Shown: in pieces, positions 55,071 to 63,675 of the stretch | Numbering within the stretch: position 1 is the first letter of the stretch | Layout: the number at the start of each line of letters is the position of its first letter | Origin: Ectothiorhodosinus mongolicus | GTDB taxonomy: Bacteria > Pseudomonadota > Gammaproteobacteria > Ectothiorhodospirales > Ectothiorhodospiraceae | DNA: 64,000 bases | Assembly: GCF_022406875.1 (NCBI RefSeq) | Contig: NZ_CP023018.1 | Coordinates: 1,729,312 to 1,793,311, forward strand | Direction of reading: 5' to 3' | Notes under the pieces: generated by a model | Database searches by the model: none | Told to the model about the DNA's origin: nothing | What the model saw: the letters and a program-made list of their open reading frames with translations, nothing else | Made by a program: the position numbers and the translations under genes

Positions 55071-56185
55071 GTTGTGATTACCGAGCGCTGGCCAATGCTG
55101 GCGTGCAAAAAATCTCGCCTTACGAGCCGGGTAAGCCGATTGAAACTCTGGAGCGCGAGCTAGGAATCAGTAATAGCATCAAGCTGGCCTCCAATGAAAA
55201 CCCACTGGGCCCCAGCCCTCTGGCGCTGAAAGCCATCACCGGTATGCTGCCCGAGCTGGCCTTGTATCCCGATGGCGGCGGCTTCGCGCTGCGTGAGGCG
55301 ATTGCCGCTAAACTGCGCGTGTCCGCTGATATCGTTACCTTGGGCAATGGCTCCAACGATGTGCTTGAGTTGATCGCCCGCGCCTACTTAGCGCCAGGTT
55401 TTAGTGCGGTGTTCTCCGAGCATGCCTTTGCGGTCTACCCGCTGGCGGTGATGGCCACGGGCGCCACACCTCGGATCGCTAAGGCCAATGCCGCCAATCA
55501 TGCCATGCCCTATGGCCATGATCTTAATGCCCTGCGCGAGGCCATTGATGCCACTACGCGCTTGGTTTTTATCGCCAACCCCAATAACCCGACCGGTACG
55601 TGGTTGACGCGCCAAGCGCTGACCGCTTTTCTGGACTCGGTGCCCGAGGATGTGCTGGTGGTCTTGGACGAGGCGTATTCTGAATATGTGGGCCATGATG
55701 ACTATCCCGATGCCATTGCTTGGCTGCAGCAATACCCCAATTTAATTGTCACGCGCACATTTTCGAAGATCTATGGCCTGGCTGGGCTGCGCATTGGTTT
55801 TGCGCTATCACATCCGCAGGTGGCTGATATGCTTAATCGCGTGCGCCAACCCTTTAACACCAATATGTTGGCTCAGGCGGCGGCGATCGCTTCACTCGAA
55901 GACGCCGACCATATTCTGCGCTCGGTGGCGCTCAATGATGAAGGTCTGGCGTTTCTGACCCAAGCCTGCACAGAGCGTGATTTGCGCTACATCCCCTCGG
56001 TCGGTAATTTCCTTTGCATCGAGGTCGGGGATGGCGCCAAGGTCTATCAGGACCTCCTGCGCGAGGGTGTGATCGTGCGCCCCATCGCCAGTTATGGGCT
56101 GCCGCAGTATCTGCGGGTCAGTATCGGCACCGCTAAGGACAATCAGCGCTTTATCAAAGCCTTGGATAAGGTTCAGGGCAGGTGA
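55067..56185 (+). CDS. hisC: Histidinol-phosphate aminotransferase
   Basis: The ATG at 55067 overlaps the pheA stop and gives 372 residues; an upstream frame is not needed. The PLP lysine lies in RTFSKIYGLAGLRIGF, and FIANPNNPTGTW is typical. In this operon position the enzyme may also transaminate aromatic precursors such as phenylpyruvate or prephenate, as found for HisC in other bacteria (inference). It is coupled to tyrA by a 4-nt overlap. Confidence 0.95.
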   Translation: MSCDYRALANAGVQKISPYEPGKPIETLERELGISNSIKLASNENPLGPSPLALKAITGMLPELALYPDGGGFALREAIAAKLRVSADIVTLGNGSNDVLELIARAYLAPGFSAVFSEHAFAVYPLAVMATGATPRIAKANAANHAMPYGHDLNALREAIDATTRLVFIANPNNPTGTWLTRQALTAFLDSVPEDVLVVLDEAYSEYVGHDDYPDAIAWLQQYPNLIVTRTFSKIYGLAGLRIGFALSHPQVADMLNRVRQPFNTNMLAQAAAIASLEDADHILRSVALNDEGLAFLTQACTERDLRYIPSVGNFLCIEVGDGAKVYQDLLREGVIVRPIASYGLPQYLRVSIGTAKDNQRFIKALDKVQGR

Positions 56186-57039
56186 AATTACGCATCAGTA
56201 TTTTTGGCGTGGGCCTAATCGGTGGGTCCTGGGCCTTGGCCATGCGCCATGCGGGTATGACCCACGAAATCATCGGCTGCTCGCGATCAGAAAATCACCT
56301 AGCGGAAGCCAAGAAACTGGGTGTCATTGATCGCTACACATTGGATCCCGCAGAGGCAGTGCGCGATGCCGATGTGGTCATCTTGGCCGTACCGCTTGGT
56401 GCGATGCAAAGTGTGTGCAAACAAATCCAAGCGCATCTCTCGCCTCAGGCGATTCTCACCGATGTCGGTAGCGCCAAAGCCAGCGTTATTGAAGCGGTGC
56501 GCCAGGGGCTTGGTGAGATACCTCCGCGCTTCGTGCCTGGGCATCCCATTGCCGGCACCGAAAAAAGTGGTGTCAGCGCGGCATTCGATAGCCTATTTGA
56601 TGGGCGCCGCGTCATCTTGACGCCCTTGGAGCATACCGACCCATCAGCGGTGAACCGCGTGCGCGGGTTGTGGGAGCTGACCGGTGCGCAAGTCGAGTTG
56701 ATGGCGGTGGAAGAGCACGATCAGGTTCTGGCCGCCACCAGCCATCTGCCGCACATCCTAGCGTTTGGCTTAGTCGATTGCTTGGCTGGGATGCGCGAGC
56801 AGGAAGAGATTTTTCGGTACGCCGCTGGCGGCTTTAAAGATTTTACCCGCATCGCCTCTAGCGATCCGGTCATGTGGCGGGACATCTGTCTGGCCAATCG
56901 CGAGGCGATCCTCAAGATCATGGCTTTGTACCAGAAGGACCTACAACAACTCACCACCGCGATCGAGCAGGGCAATGGCGATGAGTTACTCGGTATTTTT
57001 CAGCGAGCCAAGGCAGCACGCGATCGATTCTGTTTATGA
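56182..57039 (+). CDS. tyrA: Prephenate (or arogenate) dehydrogenase
   Basis: A 285-residue TyrA starting with GTG and the NAD loop ISIFGVGLIGGSWALAMRHAG. GHPIAGTEKSGVSAA carries the prephenate-binding residues, and AATSHLPHILAFGL follows. It is monofunctional, without a fused chorismate mutase, as in many Pseudomonas-like operons. It makes the tyrosine precursor. The stop overlaps the aroA start. Confidence 0.95.
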   Translation: MKLRISIFGVGLIGGSWALAMRHAGMTHEIIGCSRSENHLAEAKKLGVIDRYTLDPAEAVRDADVVILAVPLGAMQSVCKQIQAHLSPQAILTDVGSAKASVIEAVRQGLGEIPPRFVPGHPIAGTEKSGVSAAFDSLFDGRRVILTPLEHTDPSAVNRVRGLWELTGAQVELMAVEEHDQVLAATSHLPHILAFGLVDCLAGMREQEEIFRYAAGGFKDFTRIASSDPVMWRDICLANREAILKIMALYQKDLQQLTTAIEQGNGDELLGIFQRAKAARDRFCL

Positions 57040-58391
57040 ACAATAGTCCACAACCCATTGAATTTACTATTAATAGCGGCGGCTACCTTAGCGGCTCTGC
57101 GCGCGTGCCGGGCGACAAGTCGATCTCACATCGCGCCATCATGCTGGGTGCTTTAGCTGAGGGTCAGACCCCGGTGACAGGCTTTCTCGCTGGTGAGGAT
57201 TGCTTGGCGACCATTGCCGCTTTTCGGGCTATGGGTGTGCATATCGACGGGCCAGATGAGCAGGGGCGGGTGGTGGTCGACGGTGTGGGACTGCGTGGTC
57301 TGCGGTCGCCCAATGCGCCCTTAGATTTAGGCAACTCGGGTACCTCCATGCGGCTCATGGCCGGTCTTTTGGCTGGGCAGGGGTTTGACGTCACGCTTCA
57401 CGGTGATGCCTCTTTGAGTCGCCGGCCAATGCGGCGTGTGACGCAGCCACTGGCGCTGATGGGTGCGCACATTGAAACCGCAGAGGAAGGCAGGCCGCCA
57501 CTACAGATTAAATCCACACAGCAGCTTCAAGGCATGGACTATGCGCTGCCCATGGCCAGCGCCCAGGTGAAATCCTGTTTGCTGCTGGCAGGTTTATACG
57601 CTAAGGGGCGGACCTGTATCGCTGAGCCTGCACCCACCCGCGACCACACCGAGCGTATGCTCCAAGGCTTTGGCTATCCCGTGCAGGTGGATGGCGCGCG
57701 CATCTGTATCGAAGGTGGCGGTGCGCTCAAAGCAACGCCTATTGATGTGCCTGCCGATATCTCATCGGCCGCCTTTTTCTTGGTGGGTGCCAGCATCGCC
57801 GAGGGCAGTGAGTTGGTGCTTGAGCATGTCGGTATTAACCCGACGCGCACTGGAATCATCGATATTCTGAAGCTCATGGGCGCCGATATTGAGCTGCGCG
57901 ACAGGCGCGAAGTCGGCGGTGAGCCAGTAGCGGATCTGGTTGTGCGTGCGGCGCCATTAACAGGGATCGCCATTCCCGAGGCTTTGGTGCCTTTGGCCAT
58001 TGATGAGTTTCCTGCCGTGTTTATCGCGGCGGCTTGTGCCCGCGGCCGCACGGTGTTGACCGGGGCAGAGGAGCTGCGGGTCAAGGAAAGCGACCGTATT
58101 CAAGTCATGGCTGATGGCCTGCAAGCCCTGGGCATCGATGCTCAGCCCACCGCCGATGGCATGATTATCGAAGGTGGGCAACTGCAGGGCGGAGACATTC
58201 AAAGTCACGGGGATCACCGTATCGCTATGTCATTTGCCATGGCCGCGTTGCGCGCCAGTGGCCCTATCCGCATCCACGATTGCGCCAACGTGAACACCTC
58301 ATTCCCTGGCTTTGTGTCCTTGGCGCGGACAGCGGGCCTTGAGATCAGCCAGACGCCAAGCTCTGCTGATACCGCTGAAAAACGTGCATGA
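57036..58391 (+). CDS. aroA: 3-phosphoshikimate 1-carboxyvinyltransferase (EPSP synthase)
   Basis: A 451-residue EPSP synthase. GDKSISHRAIMLGALAEG and LDLGNSGTSMRLMAGLL bind the phosphates, and ELRVKESDRIQVMADGL contains the catalytic glutamate and following residues. It makes 5-enolpyruvylshikimate-3-phosphate in the shikimate pathway. The AGGGTCAGACCCC in its early part is coincident with the coding sequence. cmk follows after 10 nt, as in many gammaproteobacteria. Confidence 0.97.
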   Translation: MNNSPQPIEFTINSGGYLSGSARVPGDKSISHRAIMLGALAEGQTPVTGFLAGEDCLATIAAFRAMGVHIDGPDEQGRVVVDGVGLRGLRSPNAPLDLGNSGTSMRLMAGLLAGQGFDVTLHGDASLSRRPMRRVTQPLALMGAHIETAEEGRPPLQIKSTQQLQGMDYALPMASAQVKSCLLLAGLYAKGRTCIAEPAPTRDHTERMLQGFGYPVQVDGARICIEGGGALKATPIDVPADISSAAFFLVGASIAEGSELVLEHVGINPTRTGIIDILKLMGADIELRDRREVGGEPVADLVVRAAPLTGIAIPEALVPLAIDEFPAVFIAAACARGRTVLTGAEELRVKESDRIQVMADGLQALGIDAQPTADGMIIEGGQLQGGDIQSHGDHRIAMSFAMAALRASGPIRIHDCANVNTSFPGFVSLARTAGLEISQTPSSADTAEKRA

Positions 58392-58401
58392 GGATTAACG
58401 T

Positions 58402-59103
58402 ATGAGTCAAAGCGCGCCAGTGATTACCCTTGATGGGCCGGCAGGAGCAGGCAAGGGCACGATCAGCCGCTTGTTGGCCACGCGCCTGGGCTGGAGTTTT
58501 TTGGACAGCGGCGCTCTCTACCGCCTGGTTGCGCTCGCTGCCCAAAAACGGGGTCTGACCCCGTTGTTAGATGAGGCCGTGCTGGCAGATGTGGCGCTGA
58601 ATTTGGATGCGCGCTTCACTCAAGACACGGCCGGTGAGCCGGTGATTCTGCTGGCCGGTGAGGTGGTTGGCACGCAGCTGCGCACCGAATCCTGTGGGGA
58701 TTTGGCCTCGCAAGTGGCCGCTATGCCTGATGTTCGCGCCGCTTTGCTTGAACGTCAGCGGGCCTTTGCGCAGTCTCCGGGTCTGGTGGCTGATGGCCGC
58801 GATATGGGCACGGTGGTATTTCCACAAGCGCCGCTTAAGGTGTTTTTGACCGCTAGCGTTGAAGAACGCGCCCGCCGTCGCCATAAGCAGTTGATGGAAC
58901 AAGGACTTAGTGCTAGTATCGACGACCTTTTGGGTGAAATTGCCGAGCGAGATCGGCGGGACAGCGAGCGTAAAATAGCGCCGCTTAAGCCCGCAGACGA
59001 TGCCCTGATACTCGATTGCTCCGATTTATCGATCGAAGCGGTGGTATCCGAGCTGATGCACCACGCAGAGCAAGCAGGCCTAACAGAGCGCCGCGGCAGG
59101 TAA
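58402..59103 (+). CDS. cmk: Cytidylate kinase
   Basis: A 233-residue CMP/dCMP kinase. The P-loop GPAGAGKGT lies at residues 12-20 and [11 protein letters not shown] follows; [22 protein letters not shown] is typical. A 19-bp palindrome (AACGGGGTCTGACCCCGTT, 58547-58565) lies inside the gene and encodes the K-R-G-L-T-P-L region. The gene precedes rpsA as in E. coli. Confidence 0.97.
   Translation: MSQSAPVITLDGPAGAGKGTISRLLATRLGWSFLDSGALYRLVALAAQKRGLTPLLDEAVLADVALNLDARFTQDTAGEPVILLAGEVVGTQLRTESCGDLASQVAAMPDVRAALLERQRAFAQSPGLVADGRDMGTVVFPQAPLKVFLTASVEERARRRHKQLMEQGLSASIDDLLGEIAERDRRDSERKIAPLKPADDALILDCSDLSIEAVVSELMHHAEQAGLTERRGR
58547..58565. repeat. Palindrome inside cmk
   Basis: AACGGGGTCTGACCCCGTT, a perfect 19-bp palindrome apart from its central base, in the reading frame of cmk. 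Confidence 0.8.
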
Positions 59104-59180
59104 GCTGCGGCGAATTTTCCAAACCGGTGGGCAGATGGATGCTGCAGCCTTTAACCAAAAAAGCAGGTTTAAACAATCAC

Positions 59181-60854
59181 ATGAGCGAAAGTTTTGCGCA
59201 AATGCTCGAAGAGAGCATGGCCGCCACCCAAATGCGGCCCGGAGCCATTCTTTTTGGCAAAGTTATCAACATCACTGACGACATCGTACTGGTCAATGCC
59301 GGTCTGAAATCCGAAGGTGTGATCCCCATTGAGCAGTTCTATAACGAAAAAGGCGAGCTGGAAGTTCAGGTCGGTGATGAAGTAGAAGTTGCTCTGGAGT
59401 CCGCCGAAGACGGTTTTGGCGAGACCCGTATGTCTCGTGAGAAAGCCAAGCGCGCTAAAGCTTGGGTGCGTTTGGAACAGGCGATGGAAGGCAACGAAAC
59501 CATCACTGGCACCATCAGCGGCAAGGTCAAAGGCGGCTTTACCGTCGAGCTTGGCGATATTCGCGCGTTCCTGCCCGGATCGTTGGTGGATGTGCGTCCC
59601 GTACGTGATACCGGATACCTCGAAGGCAAAGAGCTGGATTTCAAACTGATCAAGCTGGATCAGCGCCGCAACAACGTGGTGGTCTCACGCCGCGCCGTAG
59701 TCGAAAAAGAATACAGCGCCGAGCGTGAAGCTCTGCTGGAAAATCTCCAGGAAGGCCAGGTCCTCAATGGCGTGGTCAAGAACCTCACCGATTACGGTGC
59801 GTTCCTTGACTTGGGCGGCATTGATGGCCTGTTGCACATCACCGACATGGCTTGGAAGCGCGTCAAACACCCCTCTGAAGTCGTCAATATCGGCGATGAA
59901 GTGGAAGTCAAAGTGCTCAAGTTCGACCGTGAGCGCAACCGCGTCTCATTGGGCCTGAAACAGTTGGGCGAGGATCCTTGGGAAAATCTGGCCCGCCGCT
60001 ACCCCACGGGTGCGCGCATGTACGGCAAGATCACCAACATCACCGACTACGGCTGCTTTGTTGAGATCGAAGATGGCGTTGAGGGTCTGGTGCACGTCTC
60101 TGAAATGGATTGGACCAACAAGAACCTCAACCCTGCCAAGATGGTCGCCGTCGGTGATGACACCGAAGTGATGATTCTTGATATCGATGAAGAGCGCCGC
60201 CGCATCTCCTTGGGTATGAAACAGTGTCAGCCCAACCCTTGGGATGAGTTTGCTGCCACCCATAACAAGGGTGAGAAAGTCTCTGGCACCATCAAGTCCA
60301 TCACCGACTTCGGTATTTTCGTCGGCTTGGATGGTGGTATCGACGGACTGGTGCACTTGTCTGACCTGTCTTGGAACATGCCCGGTGAAGAAGCCGTGCG
60401 CAACTACAAGAAAGGTGATGAGCTCGAGGCTGTGGTGCTGGCTGTGGATCCTGAGCGTGAGCGTATCTCGCTGGGTATCAAACAGATGGACAAAGACCCC
60501 TTCTCTAACTTCGTCGCTGAAAACAGCAAAGGCGCTGTGGTGCGTGGGGTGATTAAGGAAGTCGATGCCAAGGCTGCCATCGTTGATTTGGGTGATGGTT
60601 TGGATGGCGTATTGCGCGCTTCTGAACTGTCTCGCGATCGCGTTGAAGATGCCCGCACCGTGCTCAATGTGGGTGAGGAAATCGAAGCCAAGTTCACCGG
60701 TGTTGACCGCAAGAACCGGACCATCATGCTTTCCATCAAGGCCAAAGAAAGTGCTGATGAAGCTGAGATGATGCAGGATTACAGCAGTTCCTCTGTCGCC
60801 ACGACCTCGCTTGGGGATATCCTCAAGGAGAAACTGGCTGGCAGCGATAAGTAA
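59181..60854 (+). CDS. rpsA: 30S ribosomal protein S1
   Basis: The ATG at 59181 gives 557 residues, the E. coli S1 length; a longer frame from 59016 is rejected. Six S1 OB-fold repeats are present, with typical stretches such as [39 protein letters not shown] and [20 protein letters not shown]1 binds mRNA on the ribosome and unfolds leaders. No good Shine-Dalgarno site precedes the gene (nearest AGG is 13 nt away), as is known for rpsA, which is autoregulated. A terminator follows. Confidence 0.97.
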   Translation: MSESFAQMLEESMAATQMRPGAILFGKVINITDDIVLVNAGLKSEGVIPIEQFYNEKGELEVQVGDEVEVALESAEDGFGETRMSREKAKRAKAWVRLEQAMEGNETITGTISGKVKGGFTVELGDIRAFLPGSLVDVRPVRDTGYLEGKELDFKLIKLDQRRNNVVVSRRAVVEKEYSAEREALLENLQEGQVLNGVVKNLTDYGAFLDLGGIDGLLHITDMAWKRVKHPSEVVNIGDEVEVKVLKFDRERNRVSLGLKQLGEDPWENLARRYPTGARMYGKITNITDYGCFVEIEDGVEGLVHVSEMDWTNKNLNPAKMVAVGDDTEVMILDIDEERRRISLGMKQCQPNPWDEFAATHNKGEKVSGTIKSITDFGIFVGLDGGIDGLVHLSDLSWNMPGEEAVRNYKKGDELEAVVLAVDPERERISLGIKQMDKDPFSNFVAENSKGAVVRGVIKEVDAKAAIVDLGDGLDGVLRASELSRDRVEDARTVLNVGEEIEAKFTGVDRKNRTIMLSIKAKESADEAEMMQDYSSSSVATTSLGDILKEKLAGSDK

Positions 60855-60870
60855 TCTAGCAAGCTAAGTA

Positions 60871-60899
60871 GGCCGGGCTGGCAACAGCCCGGCCGTTTT
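60871..60899 (+). terminator. Terminator after rpsA
   Basis: GGCCGGGCTG and CAGCCCGGCC form a perfect 10-bp stem with a GCAA loop, followed by GTTTT. The T-tract is short, so termination may be partial and let ihfB be read through. Confidence 0.8.
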
Positions 60900-60915
60900 G
60901 GTCTAGGGGGACGTG

Positions 60916-61206
60916 ATGACCAAATCCGAATTGATAGAGATTCTGGCGCGCAAGCAGCCGCATCTGGCATATCGCGATGTTGAGCTGTCGGTGAAGACCC
61001 TGCTCGAACAGATGAGTCAGATTCTGGCCAGCGGTGAGCGCATTGAAATTCGTGGTTTCGGTAGCTTCTCTCTGCATTTTCGACCACCGCGCACCGGCCG
61101 TAATCCCAAAACCGGTGAGACCGTGGCCTTACCCGGCAAATACGTCCCGCACTTCAAGCCCGGCAAAGAGCTGCGCGAACGGGTGAACGAAGTCGCCGGA
61201 TCCTAA
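60916..61206 (+). CDS. ihfB: Integration host factor beta subunit
   Basis: A 96-residue DNA-bending protein starting [22 protein letters not shown], with the DNA-intercalating arm [13 protein letters not shown] and [24 protein letters not shown] site lies just upstream of the start. The alpha subunit gene lies elsewhere. rpsA-ihfB-lapB is a conserved gammaproteobacterial order. Confidence 0.96.
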   Translation: MTKSELIEILARKQPHLAYRDVELSVKTLLEQMSQILASGERIEIRGFGSFSLHFRPPRTGRNPKTGETVALPGKYVPHFKPGKELRERVNEVAGS

Positions 61207-61208
61207 TC

Positions 61209-62432
61209 ATGGGCATCGAGGGGCTGCTCTGGCTGCTCCTCCCGGTAGCTGCGGCTTCCGGCTGGTGGGCCGCCCAAAAAAAACACAAACGGGGTACGAC
61301 CCCATCCCCCCAATGGGGTCGCACCCCATTTCCCGATGACTATATCCATGGTCTCAATTATCTATTGACCGATCAGTCCGATCGCGCCTTAGACGTCTTC
61401 ATCCGTTTGGTTGATGTGGACCCTGATACCGTAGAGACCCACCTCATCCTCGGCAACTTATATCGTCGTCGTGGTGAAGTAGACCGAGCCATTCGCATCC
61501 ACCAAAATCTGCTGGAGAAAAAAGACCTGCAGGGCCGTCACCGCGCCGGGGCATTGCTCGAACTGGGTCGCGATTTTATGCAAGGCGGTGTGTTCAACGA
61601 GGCCGAACGGCTGTTTCGGGATTTGTTGGCCTTGGGATATTTCAAGGCGGAAGCCTACTCGCAGCTGCGTAGCCTTCATGAGCAGGAAAAGGAGTGGGCT
61701 AAAGCGATCGCCATCTGTGAACAACTGGCTGAAGTCACTGATGAGCCGCAGAATGTGCTGATTGCCCATTACCACTGTGAGATTGGCGAAGCCGCTTTTG
61801 CCATGGCGGAAACTGAGCGAGGCGCCGAGCATGCGCGCCGGGCCTTAAGCTTTGATCATGATTGTGTGCGGGCGAGCTTGCTGCTCGCGGATATCGCCCA
61901 ATCACAGGGCAATAGCCGACAAGCCATCGATCACTTGCGCCGCGTTTTGCAACAAGACAGTCGCTTTGCAGCCCTAGCTCTAGAGCGCGCTGGTAAGGCC
62001 TTTGGGTTCTTGGGCGATGATTTGGGCTTAGAACAGTTTCTTTATGAAACCTTGGAATACGACACGTCTATTTCAGCAGCTTTAGCGGTGATCGAACAAC
62101 TGCTAAAAAAGCAAAAACGGGAAGCTCTGGATCAGTTTCTGGAACAACAAATGAATCAGGCTGATGTGTCGCTAAGGCTGGTTCTGGCTTACTTAAAACA
62201 TCGTGGTGCGAGGCGGTTGGGGGGACACTTTGAGGTGCGCGAGCGGGTGGTGGATGCGTTGCAGCGTTTTCTGGAAGACCGCCCCTTATATCATTGCCAA
62301 ACCTGTGGATTTCGCAGTAAAACGCATTTTTGGCATTGCCCCAGCTGTAGTCAGTGGAGCACGGTGATTCCCAATACCAAGGGGCCACAGACCCGCGTGG
62401 ACAGTGTCTTGCCCAAGTTGCCGCCGAATTAG
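61209..62432 (+). CDS. lapB: Lipopolysaccharide assembly protein B (YciM)
   Basis: A 407-residue LapB. One N-terminal transmembrane helix (LLWLLLPVAAASGWWAA) is followed by a linker, then tetratricopeptide repeats (about residues 45-340) and a C-terminal rubredoxin-like zinc site (CQTCGFRSKTHFWHCPSCSQW). LapB controls LpxC proteolysis through FtsH. The linker holds an in-frame palindromic repeat around residues 28-40 (GTTPSPQWGRTPF). The gene follows ihfB after 2 nt. Confidence 0.95.
   Translation: MGIEGLLWLLLPVAAASGWWAAQKKHKRGTTPSPQWGRTPFPDDYIHGLNYLLTDQSDRALDVFIRLVDVDPDTVETHLILGNLYRRRGEVDRAIRIHQNLLEKKDLQGRHRAGALLELGRDFMQGGVFNEAERLFRDLLALGYFKAEAYSQLRSLHEQEKEWAKAIAICEQLAEVTDEPQNVLIAHYHCEIGEAAFAMAETERGAEHARRALSFDHDCVRASLLLADIAQSQGNSRQAIDHLRRVLQQDSRFAALALERAGKAFGFLGDDLGLEQFLYETLEYDTSISAALAVIEQLLKKQKREALDQFLEQQMNQADVSLRLVLAYLKHRGARRLGGHFEVRERVVDALQRFLEDRPLYHCQTCGFRSKTHFWHCPSCSQWSTVIPNTKGPQTRVDSVLPKLPPN
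61291..61327. repeat. Palindromic repeat inside lapB
   Basis: GGGGTACGACCCCAT (61291-61305) and ATGGGGTCGCACCCC (61313-61327) form an inverted repeat with one mismatch, separated by CCCCCCA. It lies in the membrane-to-TPR linker of lapB and keeps the reading frame. Confidence 0.9.
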
Positions 62433-62479
62433 AGCCCGGTCCCACCCTCATCAAACCATTCATAGGGAGAGTTACTGTC

Positions 62480-63196
62480 ATGTCGGAAAACCGTGCCTTA
62501 GGTCCCAGAGTAATCGTGGCCCTAGATTATCCCAATGCGGCCGAGGCACTGGCGATGGCGCAGCGGTTAAGTCCAGAGCTATGTCGCTTAAAGGTGGGCT
62601 TTGAGCTATTTGTCAGCGCCGGCCCTAGCCTCATCGAAACATTGCAAGATCAGGGCTTTGATGTGTTCTGTGACCTCAAATTTCATGATATCCCCAACAC
62701 CGTTGCTAGCGCATGTCGTGCCGCTGCGCGCTTGGGCGTGTGGATGCTCAATGTCCATGCCAGCGGCGGCCCGGCGATGTTAGAGGCAGCGCGGGCAGCC
62801 ATCGATGAGGGCGCCCATAAGCCGCTGCTGATTGGTGTTACCGTCCTGACCTCCATGGACGATGCGGATCTGCATGCTTCCGGTCTAGCGCGCAGTGCCT
62901 CAGCACAGGCAGGCTTTCTCGCCGACTGGGCGGCCAAGGCTGGCTTGGATGGCGTGGTGTGTTCCGCCCAAGAAGCAGCGGGCATGCACGCGGCTCACGG
63001 CCGCCAATTTTTGACAGTGACACCGGGCATTCGTCCGATAAATGCTACCGCTGACGATCAAAAACGCATTGTCAGCCCAGCCCAAGCAGCGGCCAATGGA
63101 TCCGACTACTTGGTCATAGGTCGGCCTATTACAAGGGCTGCACGCCCATTGGACGTCCTGAGCAGCATCAATGATGAGCTGAAACAGGTCATTTGA
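62480..63196 (+). CDS. pyrF: Orotidine 5'-phosphate decarboxylase
   Basis: The ATG at 62480 gives 238 residues; AGGGAGAG precedes it. The catalytic lysine and aspartate are K67 and D70 in DLKFHDIPNT, with VIVALDYPN at the start and TPGIRP later. It performs the last step of UMP synthesis. lapB-pyrF order is conserved in E. coli and relatives. A palindromic repeat overlaps the stop codon. Confidence 0.97.
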   Translation: MSENRALGPRVIVALDYPNAAEALAMAQRLSPELCRLKVGFELFVSAGPSLIETLQDQGFDVFCDLKFHDIPNTVASACRAAARLGVWMLNVHASGGPAMLEAARAAIDEGAHKPLLIGVTVLTSMDDADLHASGLARSASAQAGFLADWAAKAGLDGVVCSAQEAAGMHAAHGRQFLTVTPGIRPINATADDQKRIVSPAQAAANGSDYLVIGRPITRAARPLDVLSSINDELKQVI

Positions 63197-63219
63197 CCCC
63201 ATTTGGGGGTCAGACCCCA
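63194..63219. repeat. Palindromic repeat at the pyrF stop
   Basis: GACCCCATTTGGGGGTCAGACCCC follows the pyrF stop directly. It contains a GGGGTCAGACCCC core and a partial hairpin. Confidence 0.85.
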
Positions 63220-63303
63220 GTAAGCGTAGACTCGCTAAGACAGATCCACGGATCAGGAACCCCAAGGATCTGTTTTTTCTCATGGAATGCCAAGGAGGCA
63301 CAG

Positions 63304-63579
63304 ATGAAACGCTTAGCTATTTTCTTACTCACCCTCTCGCTCTTAATGGGCGCAGGCCTGGCTCAGGCCCAAACCATGGTCAATGTGAACGAAGCCGATG
63401 CGGCGGCCCTAGCTGCAGCGCTCACTGGCGTGGGCCAGGCTCGTGCTGAGGCCATCATTAGCTACCGTGAAGCCAATGGCCCGTTCCAGTCGGTGCATGA
63501 ATTGTTGCAGGTGCCTGGAATTGGGCCTGCGACCGTGGAGCTGAATCTGGATCGGATTCAGTTGGGTAACGAGGAATAG
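63304..63579 (+). CDS. ComEA-like helix-hairpin-helix protein
   Basis: The ATG at 63304 (GGAGG 8 nt upstream) gives 91 residues. A Sec signal peptide ends at AQA around residue 23, and the remainder is a tandem helix-hairpin-helix domain (VNVNEADAAALAAALTGVG, VPGIGPATVELNLDRI) as in the ComEA DNA receptor for natural transformation. It is periplasmic. The gene lies between pyrF and galU, a common gammaproteobacterial arrangement. Confidence 0.92.
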   Translation: MKRLAIFLLTLSLLMGAGLAQAQTMVNVNEADAAALAAALTGVGQARAEAIISYREANGPFQSVHELLQVPGIGPATVELNLDRIQLGNEE

Positions 63580-63594
63580 GTCTCGGCCCCAATG

Positions 63595-63626
63595 GGGGGC
63601 GACAATTGCTCGCCCCCTTGTTTTTT
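63595..63626 (+). terminator. Rho-independent terminator after comEA-like gene
   Basis: GGGGGCGA and TCGCCCCC form an 8-bp stem with a CAATTGC loop, followed by TTGTTTTTT. Confidence 0.9.
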
Positions 63627-63675
63627 CCTCCCCAGGTGGCCATGCTTTTAAGTCCATGCATGTGTTAGTGGATTT

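Noticed and set aside
59016-59180. Upstream extension of rpsA
   Set aside because: It overlaps cmk and lacks S1 similarity; the start at 59181 gives the normal 557 residues.
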